DNA from: Cheilinus undulatus | Taxonomy: Eukaryota; Chordata; Actinopteri; Labriformes; Labridae | Assembly: GCF_018320785.1 (NCBI RefSeq) | Contig: NC_054881.1 | Coordinates: 14,322,275 to 14,386,274 of the forward strand | Length of the DNA: 64,000 nt | Direction: 5' to 3' | Shown here: positions 24,002-33,900 of the stretch, one piece after another | Numbering within the stretch: the first letter of the stretch is position 1 | Layout: each line of letters begins with the position of its first letter | Made by a program: the position numbers and the translations under genes | The notes under the pieces: generated by a model | Databases searched by the model: none | Told to the model about the DNA's origin: nothing | What the model saw: the letters and a program-made list of their open reading frames with translations, nothing else

Positions 24002-25471
24002 CAGTGGCTTGCAAAAGTATTCAACTTTTCCACATTTCTTCACATTACAACCACAAATGTAAATATATTTTATTGGGATTTTATGTGATAGATCAGCATA
24101 AAGTGGCACATAATTGTGAAGTGGAAGGAAAACTATACATGGCTTTCAAATCTTTTTAGAAATATAAATCTGAAAAGTGGTGTGCAAAAGTATTCAGCCC
24201 ACTGGAATCAATACTTTAGAGCCACCTTTCACTGCATTTACAGCCGCAAGTCTTTTGGGGTATGTCTCTACTAACTTTGCACATCAAGAGACTGGAATTT
24301 TTGCCCATTTCTCTTTGCAAAATAGCTCAAGCTCAGTTAGATTTGATGGAGAGCACCTATGAACAGCAATTTTCAAGTCTCGCCACAGATTCTCACTGGG
24401 ATTTAGGTCTGGATTTGACTGGGCCATTCTGACACATGAATATGCTTCAATCTAAACCATCCCACTGTAGCTCTGGCTGTATGTTTAGGATCATTGTCCT
24501 GCTGGAAGGTGAACCTTTGCCCCAGTCTCAAGTCTTTTGCTGATTCTAACAGGTTTTCCTCCAAGATTGCCCTGTATGTAGCTCCATCCATCTTGCCGTC
24601 AACTCTGACCAGCTTCCCTGTCCCAGCTATAGAAAAGCATCCCTGCAGCATGATGCTGCCACCCCCATGTTTCACGGTGGGGATAGTGTGTTCAGGGTGA
24701 TGTGTAGTGTCATTTTTCCGCCACACTTAGCGCCTTGTGTTTAGACCAAAAAGTTCAATTTAGTTCTCATCTGACAAAAGCACCTTCTTCCACATGTTTG
24801 GTGTGTCCCCCACATGACTTTTGGCAAAGCTGTTAGTAGTTGGCCTGTGGACAGGTTCTCCCACCTGAGCTGTGGATCTCTGCAGCTCTTCCAGAGTTAC
24901 CATCAGCCTCTTTGTTGCTTGTCTGATCAATGCTCTCCTTGCCCAGCCTGTAAGTTTAGGTGGACGACCATTTCTCGGTAGGTTTGTAGTTGTATCATGC
25001 TCTTTCCATTTTCAGATGATGGATTGAACAGTGCTCTGTGAGATGTTCAAAGCTTGGGATATTTTTTTACAACCTAACCCGCTTTAAACTTCTCCACAAC
25101 TTGATGTCTTTATGGTGTTTTTTTTCACTGAGGCCTTCACAGAACAGCTGTATTTATACTGAGATGAGATTACACACAGGTGGACTCTATTTACTAATTA
25201 GGTGACTTCTGAAGGCAATTGGTCACACTGCATTTTATTCATGGGTATCAGATTCCAGAGGGCTGAATACTTTTGCACACCACACTTTTTCAGATTTTCA
25301 TTTGTTAATAATTTTGAAAGCCATGTATAATTTTCCTTCCACTTCATAATTATGTGCCGCTTTGTGTTCGGCTCTCATGCAAAATCCCAATAAAATATAT
25401 TTACATTTGTGTTTGTAACTTGAAGAAATGTGGAAAAGTTCAAGGAGGATGAATACTTTTGCAAGCCACTG
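24002..25471 (-). mobile_element. Tc1-like transposon with ~200 bp TIRs, 1470 bp
   Basis: Begins CAGTGGCTTGCAAAAGTATT and ends with the complement, flanked by TA on both sides (24000-24001, 25472-25473). Inverted repeats of roughly 150-200 bp extend inward from each end (24002-24170, 25300-25471). The interior encodes a Tc1 transposase on the minus strand. Structure is full length but coding is broken. Confidence 0.92.
24403..25080 (-). pseudogene. Tc1-like transposase, degraded
   Basis: The longest remnant (24403-24726) contains [20 protein letters not shown] and [18 protein letters not shown], the catalytic-core stretch around the second acidic residue of Tc1 DDE transposases. Upstream HTH and linker parts continue to about 25080 with stops and frame changes (IDQATKRLMVTLEELQRSTA-like segment near 24890-24950). 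No intact frame spans the usual ~340 residues. Confidence 0.85.
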
Positions 25472-25473
25472 TA

Positions 25474-27560
25474 TATTGGATGCAACACCAAATTATGCAC
25501 AGGGGACGGTTTAATATCAGGCTAGCAACAGGCAAACTGTATCACTGCACTTACATGTGAGAATGTAACGTGTGTGACACACAGTCTGTCCACTCAGCAC
25601 TTTATTATTTCCGCTGAGAGCTCAACCAGAGGACCAGAGGACTTCCTGTTGGTTTTATAAAATTGGTCCAAGAGTATTTTGCAGACCCTGCCATGTTATG
25701 TTTACTTGCCAAAGTTTGCAATCATACGTAGGTTCATCTTACCTTAGGGGCTGAATTCACAAAGGGAGGCACCACTGAGCCATTTTGCCCCACTGACTAC
25801 ATAACTCAAACGATCCAAGTAATTTCTAGACTGGGCTAATTTCTACCAATATGAATGGCATTACAAGCATTTAAGCCCTTCTTAAAAATGTCTTCCTGTT
25901 TGAAATGCAAGGTTATTCACACACAAAGCTTGCTCTTATTCTATAAAACACTTAACTGCATATGCAATATGTAACAAGCATTAAATCAACACTTCTGCAC
26001 ACAGGGATGGATTAAATCCTTATAATCCTCAGCTCTAGCCCACCAGGCAAGAATACCATCTAGTGGTGGAGAGCTAACAAGCAGAGGTACCAGCGATCCT
26101 TGTGCTGCACATCAAAGGCAACTCAATTGACACCAATTAACTGCTTGAACTCTTGACTGGACTTACAATTGTCGTTAGATGAAATATAAAACTTGCATAC
26201 CACAAACTCTAACCAGTGATCTAATAAATAAGAAATAATATCAAACACAGATATGTTACTGCTGCAGGTTAAGATTAAGAAGTAATTCAACACTTAGTAA
26301 GCAAATGTCCACACAATACAAGGCTTAGCAAAGCAGGGGAGCAATGTACATAGCACAAGCAAAATATAACCTTTACCAAAACAAACCAAGAAACTCTACA
26401 ACATAAATGAAACTAATGTACTTACTGTAGCATGGACGTACATAGACACAAATAAAGTCAACACTGGCTCATCTACAGGAGTATGAACCTGAGTACACGA
26501 TGCTCGCGCTTCTTCTTAATAATAATAATTTTATTTGTATAGCACTTTCAAAAACATGGGTTTACAAAGTGCTTTGACATGTGTAGAAGCAAACAGAAGA
26601 ACAAAGCAACAAAAACCCAAATAAAGGACAAAGAAGACAGAACAAATGACACCTGACAACATCAGCAAAATCCAAAACAATTTAAAAATCTAACCAAAAA
26701 TATGATCGAGATAATAATTCATCAACATCAAAATTCATCACACCCAGATGTCATATGATGCCATGCAAACTAAGGCATGTCAGACAACAATCAGGGTGCA
26801 GACATCATGCGATACTGCACAACTAAGACGTTGTGGACCTCATCGGGATGCAGGTACAGACGTCAATGGCTAATCTTAGAGGCAACTTCCCACACTGCTC
26901 TGCAGCTGTGACATCAGAGTGTGGCTTATAATCCTGGGCCTTTTCTACACTGAGTACTGTGTACTTGATACTAAAAATGTGTTCAATCAACTCAGAAAAG
27001 CAGCTGACAAGATACCACATCACCCCAGATTTGCCTTGTGCCTTGGCACTCCATTTGAGAACCACAGATTTAGCCTTCCAGTGATTTATGAGCTGTCAGT
27101 GGAGGCCAGCCAACTCAAACACACAGAGGAGTGAAAAGCATAAAAATCCCTCTGATACAGAAAGATAACAACTGTAAATGTTCAAGAACAAATGTTGTGT
27201 TGGGCATTAAACATTCACATAAATTTTCTCTCTTTTGATTAAAAAAAACTGCGTCATTAAACCAATGGGTTCCAGATGCTTCTGCAGAGAGTGAGTGATC
27301 CTGTCAGTCCTCTAAACTTTATCACCTTTCAGCTGGTTCACTGATCCCACAGAAATCTGTTTGTTCACACGCTCTTTGTATTATTAGCGTAGAAACTGTT
27401 GTTAATTTGAAGTTCTTTGCTGTTAAACTGGTTTTTATTCTTCTTAATGAGTCTCACACCTTTCACTTTATTCATAAGAACAAGGAAAGCCGGGCATTAA
27501 GGTGGAGTTGTTCTCAGACGAGGAAATAACCTGCATAGCTTGAATGGAGTCGTATTCTCC
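25474..27560. other. Intergenic with a short LINE/SINE-tail-like repeat
   Basis: Mostly AT-rich unique-looking DNA. At about 26517-26580, TAATAATAATTTTATTTGTATAGC followed by an AAAGTGCTTTGACA block resembles the 3' tail found in many fish retroposons. No coding gene is recognised. Confidence 0.4.
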
Positions 27561-27568
27561 TTTAAAGG

Positions 27569-27581
27569 TGTGGGCGGGGAG
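27569..27581 (+). promoter_or_regulatory. GC box upstream of btc
   Basis: GTGGGCGGGGAG lies about 330 bp before the btc start codon in the only GC-rich patch of this upstream region. It is a plausible Sp1-type element for a TATA-less promoter. The transcription start itself is not visible. Confidence 0.4.
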
Positions 27582-27905
27582 CAGAGTTGGGTTTCAGTGC
27601 CATCCCCCTTTTTTTCTGCTCTCTCACACACTCTGAAGTGCAGTCCAGACTAGGAAGGCACTTTGAGCAGTGTATGTGTGAGTATATTGGTCATGGCCTC
27701 AAGCTTTTCTGGATGGCTATGAACTTGAATAGCCATCAATGAAGGACTACAACACGAGATGCCACTGGGGAACCTGCACAGCCTGTCCACACCTTTTTCA
27801 AAGGTCAATGACCTCTGAGAAGGGACTGATCCAGTTTCACTTGGATTTGTCAATGAAACTGAACTTTCATTTGTCGTTTTATGAGCGCTTTTATCAAGTG
27901 AGGAG

Positions 27906-30900
27906 ATGGCCAAGGTGTACAGAGTCTGTCTGGTAATAATAACGGGTAAGATTTACTTGTTATTTATTTTTTAATGTGAATTAATGTTCACCTTTCCTAC
28001 TTAAAGGTTCCAAAACTGAAGGCCTTCTTTAATGAAAGTTGTGCAGCCTTAGATACTGGCATTTAACTCCCATTCTCTTTACTTTTAACACTTCTCAAGA
28101 GACATACCGGCTAAAAATACCATTGAATAATAGCGTCTATTGTTTTCATTGTTGGCACCTATTTTCAACACCCATATGCCTTTGAAGCATTGCAGCCAAG
28201 GCTGGATGAAGACGGTGTTCTCCCTCTAGAACCATATTTGTACAGTAGACTTCACTGTTGGTTAATGATTGAATGTAGACTCCATATCTGCCGGTAATAT
28301 CCCTTGTGATTACTAATCCTTGTCAAAACAGGCTTCCCTAATGGGTAATATCTCAATACATGTGCATGATTGCAGTCTGTAGTAAACCTTTAGTTATCTA
28401 GCAGCTATGGGAGTGATAATATGTTTTAGTTTAGAGAGGGAAAAGTGTTTGTTTGTATCAAAAGTGGGCGTGATCAAGCAGAATCACCACTCTCCTAAAT
28501 CACTGGCTTGCATCATGACTCAGCAGCATTCTGCCAATAACTGGGATAGTGATTACATGTTTTCTGCTCCTCATTGCTTATCCCTCTCTGTGGTTGGAAT
28601 ATCCTCAGAACAATTTGCATATTGTACACATGTGTTGTGTGTCTGTAATCGTCTATTTGTTTGTGTCTCTGGTTGCAGCTCTGGCTTTGTGCAAACACTC
28701 TCTGGCTGAGTGGAATGTGACCGGGGAGTCTGCCAATGGCACTGTGACAGACTGTCATCAACATGGCGACAGAAACAATTGCACAGGTAGATATTGGCAC
28801 GAGGGGGGGAGAAGGCGGTGCCGACTGTGGGGTTATAAAGGTTGCTTTGTTTCGAGGTGGAGGTTAAATGGAAAATTTTGAAAAGCATAGATGCCGATAT
28901 GAACATACAAACACACCTATGCAGGGAAAAATATACTGCTTTCCACATTATTAAGCAAATGACATTTTTCTCTTATTTTCCTAAATATTAATGCAAATGA
29001 CAGTCAGAGTATTTTTCAAGTCATCAGCCATTAGAGCATAATTCAAATGTTTTTGAACAAACTTTATAATGATAACCATTATTTTTTTTTAAATAAAAAC
29101 CTCAAAATGCACTTTTCCACATATTCCAGATTATTAAGCAGGCCACAGGTTTCAAGCAGTATAGGAAAGAAAAAGGATTTTCTGTTGCCGAAAAATGTCA
29201 AACAGTGCAATGCCTTAAACAAGGAATGAAAACATTAGATATTTCATGAAAAAAATTAATCGTGATCATCATACTGTGAAGAAATTTGTGGCTGATTTAG
29301 AGCACAGACGGGTTCCTGCAGATAAAGGCATAATGAGGAAGGTTTCTGACGGACAAATTCATCAGATTAAGAAAGCAGATGCTAAAATGCCATTACAAAG
29401 CAGCAAACAGGTATTTTGAAGCTGCTGGTGCCTCTGGAGTCCCACCAACCTCAAGGTGTAGGATCCTCCAGAGGCTTGCAGTCGTGCATAAATCTACTAT
29501 TTGGCCACCCGGTCCAATGCTCACAAGCAGAAACGGTTGCAGTGGGCCCAGAAATACATGAAGACTCATTTACTCATTTTGCACTTTGACATTTACAAAC
29601 TTGTTTTTGATAGGGATGCACAGGTGCATCGGTTTAACATCAGTATCAGCCAACAGCTGCCCTGCTTACAAATATCTGTTGTGTCCAACCAGTTTAATGA
29701 GGGCATCTGTTATACCTGACTACTGATTGAAAGAAGTTTTTTTTACAAGCTAGGAGAAGTCCCCATTTGGACAACTCTGATCTGCTTTCATGGTCAAACA
29801 TGAAAGAAGAATTTTGACAAGGGGGGGGGGGGGGGGTGGCAGTGGGCACTGATCTTCATCAGTCACCCATCTTAATGACTTGGACTGATGTAAAAATTTG
29901 CATAAAATCAATAAAATCAACCCCTGTTCCTTAAAAAATAATGAGGAAATTTTCAGTGTCAGCGTGAAGGCATGATTTGAGCATGAGCGTGATTTTCTTT
30001 TTCAACGTTAAAAAAATTCGGACGAAATAAATGTACCCAATGTGCAAAGGCCTTTACACCGGGAAGTACATGGGTATCAGTATAGGTACTGCCAAAGTAA
30101 TTTTAAACAGAACCATTGGCCCTAATTTTGATATTTGGTGCATCTCTACTTTCTGACTTCAGATCTTTGTGTTTCAAGAAGGACACAAAATGTATTTTTA
30201 TGCTAGAACATGATATTTGCTACTAGGGGTGTAACAGTATTTGTATTTGTCCCAAACCATGGCATTTCGGGGGTCATGGTTCAAAACACGTACCCTTATA
30301 TTTTGTTCACACTAAACGCAAATGATCACCTCAACAAACATGGCTGAGCTTGACTACACTGAGCCTCTAAATGAGGAGGAAGTGAAGTGAGGGGGAAAGA
30401 TACCTTATTTTTTAAAGCTAGTTCTATAAACTGTGGCATTAATCAAATGAGATACACTTAATAATTTTGGCACTGACATTTAATTTTTTCTGTTGGCTAT
30501 CCCTGATCAACCAAGATAAATCAACCTGCTGCAGGGATGGTTCAACAAAGCTGCTCTGGCTAAACTCAGGAGAAAGACATCGGAAAATGTAACTTATTTC
30601 ACGGTTCCTTTAAAAACTTTGACTCTACACACTGGTATTTTTGTATAGAAATAAAATGAGATAAAATAATTTGGACATTCTTGATCATTTACAATCTAGG
30701 TGGCCCCACACTGAGCTAACTGCAGGGCTGCAGAGAGGTTAGCTAAAGTCAACAGAGAGAAACTTGTCACCCAGCTTTGCATTTGTACATACAGAAATAA
30801 AATGAACACATATGAGAGTTGAATAGTTTAGGTGCTTATTGACATTTTTTAATCTTCTCTATGCTAGCTATTCCTATTACACTATTAAAGCTGAGCTAAC

Positions 30901-33900
30901 CTATCCTAGGCTGCTTTAAAACAGAGCAGGTTAGCTGAGGTCAGGAGAGAGAAACTTGTTACTCCACTTCCTTCAGCAAGCAAGACTTAACACTCTGTAC
31001 TCATACAAACCAACAGGATATGTAAGCTAAATAGATTTTGCACTTCGACATTTCGAAGACTTCAGGCAAGCTTTTGCCCACTCTAAATCACTAATCATAC
31101 AACAGCTAGGCTACTGAAGCCAGTAGCAGGTTAGCTTAGCTCAACAGATGAGCCACAAGTTTGGCCAATTACTTAAAGTCAATGTAAAGCAATAAATATA
31201 TATTAGGTTTGCTGTATGACAGGCCACTGTGTTATGAACCACCAGGCAAATTTAAGTCAAATAAAATATCTCTGAGTTTATATAATGACACAGTGGCCTA
31301 TGGGTCATTGAAAGTATCATAAAACAGAGATTTGTGCCAGAAAACAGTAAATTTTATCCCCAACATCAGTTTCAGCTGCACTCAGTCTTTTTCTTTTATT
31401 TGGGAGGATTGTACTTCTGGTGAGTGGGCGTGGCTTCAACTTGTTAAATCGACATGCCCACACCATCCTTGAGCAGATTCTACTGCCCCTTTTTTCATGG
31501 TTTTGATGCTTAATTTTATAAATTTGGAGATATTTTTCACGACTGAAATTTGGCCTGGTGGTAACACAGTGGCATGTCATACAATACACCTTAAATAAAG
31601 ATGTTTTTCTTATCACTTCACAGGGACTTTAAGCAAAAATGAAAACAAGGGTAAGTTTCCAGGATAGCTGCTAAGCAAGGCAAACGTGACCATCCATATT
31701 TAGCAAACAAACACAAGGGGGTCTAAAACCTATTAGCTAAATTTGGTCAAGGATGCAGCTAAACACATTTTTCCTTTGAACTCTGTAACTGGATATTTTT
31801 CTTTACAGCGTCCAGGGAATGGCAGCAAGCTGGAGCTCATGTTGCACCAAACAACTGAGGCGCTCTCATTGATGTCACCTGAAAAGCCGTATTCTTTTAC
31901 AAGCTCATTTTCAAAGATAATTTCATGTCAATGGGTTGTAAAGATAGCGGCAGCTAGTTTAAAACGCGGTATGTGACACCAGGTCAGAGGTTCAGCATAA
32001 TGGCCTACTAGCAGTTGTGTTAGGGTGTTTCAGTTTGTATTTGTTGTTGAAGTTAAAGAGAAGATGAAAGGGAAATACATAAGCACAGAGAATAAGAGTT
32101 GTACTGAAACTGTATCCCACTTGTGCATCCGCTGAATTAATTATTGAGACACGTGGTTGATGAGACCATGACAACACAAGGCTTTTCCAAGCACTGATTC
32201 ACCCTGACTTCTCTGTGGATCATATCACAGTCTATTTTTACCTCAGGTCACGGCAGAAGGTGAGCGTGTTAGTCAAAGTGGCAAGCTGACAGAATGTGAC
32301 ACAGTTACAGGAATAGTTAAGACATATTTTGGGTATGAGCTACTTAATTTTCTTGATGAAAGTCAGGTGACAACACCAATTTAATGTGTTAGTGAGATAA
32401 ATGGATGCCAGGAGATGGCTTTGCTCATAATAAAGACTGGGAATGAGCAGGTAACAGATGGAAGAAGTGTGTACTTATGAGCATATTGAGGCATTTTTCC
32501 AGACGGTACCAGCTAGGCTAGCCTTTTATGAAAAAAAACAAACAAAAGAATTAACTAAAAATCAGTTCTTTAGAACACACTACTGCACACAGAGCAGAGC
32601 AGTTTAGATATGGCAGCATGAGTGCAATTATCCAATAGTGTGCTTCGAGTGAATCAGCTGGCCATCATCTGATGAGGGCTTGTGTAAGATCAGCTGATCT
32701 CAAATGTATGGCAGCGCTCGACTCTGGGGCCTGCCTGAACTAATGCCATACGCTCGATTTCTGTTCAGTTTAAATTCTTTGAACCCTAACTCCAGATAAT
32801 AAGATGCGATTTATGATGAATTGTCAGTTACTACAAACTCATTTTAAATTTCACATTATTCTTTCAGCAAACACAGAGGATACAGATGAGTGGAGCGGCC
32901 ACCTGTCCAAATGTCCGGAGGAATTTTCACATTTCTGCATCCATGGGGAATGTCGTTACGTCACAGAACAGAAGACAGTTTCATGCAGGTTAGAGATTTC
33001 ATCTCAAAAAGACGAACTGAAAGAAAGTCAAATGAGGGATTTGGCAAGAAAGGCAGTTGAATGACAAGAAAATTAAACAGCACAGACAAAGTCTTTTTTA
33101 AAAGTGATCTGGACTGATGTGAAGGGGTTTCGAATGAAAGTCCCAAGATTTGTCTTTGGACAAGCCCAAAGGTGGCTGAAAGGAATATTCAGAACAAATT
33201 ATTGAAATAAAGCACATAAAACGTACTTTTCTTGTTTTTCTTTTAGATGTACGCAAGGCTACCATGGTTCTAGGTGTGAATTTGTGGACATTGACTGGCT
33301 GATAGGAGATAAGCGGCACATCATTATTGTCGGAGTCGTTGGAGGCCTTGTTTTACTCATTCTTCTCATTGTGTTCATCTGCTTTTTTTCACAGTAAGTT
33401 ATCTTTCAAGTACAAAAATCATCAAGAATGCCAATGTGTCAAATGTACTTTCAGCCTATAATTAGTCTCTCAAGAGTGTTGCAATGTTAAAATCAGAAAT
33501 CCATCCATTTTTCATTATCGCTTATCCAGTTTGGGGTCACATGGGGCTGGAGCCTAGCCCAGCTGTCATTGGGCAGGAGGCGGGGTACACCCTGGACTGG
33601 TCGCCAGCCATTCGTAGAGCTTGGATCAAAAATATTAAGACATATTCAAATAGTCCTTCCAAAGTAATGTCAGACCCCATAGCAAAGCCATAATGTGCAC
33701 ATAAATCAAGATAATGGGGAATGAAGAAGAAGTAACTTTCCTGGAAATAATTCAATAACTTTGAAAAGGAACAAAAAAGAGTTAAAATTGGAAAAATGGA
33801 TAAAAAGTGGCAGAAATGTGGCCATATAAAGCAGCATAATGAGTTATAAGTGGCAAAATATGGCAACAACAGCAACAATGGGCAACAGGTGGCCTAAAGT

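Noticed and set aside
30224..30400. hAT transposon start with a coding beginning (ATG near 30339)
   Set aside because: There is a GGGGTGTAACAGTA-like end and a short frame, but no partner terminus or transposase motif downstream.
31317..31616. 99-codon minus-strand frame
   Set aside because: It falls within the foldback MITE; it is repeat sequence, not a gene.
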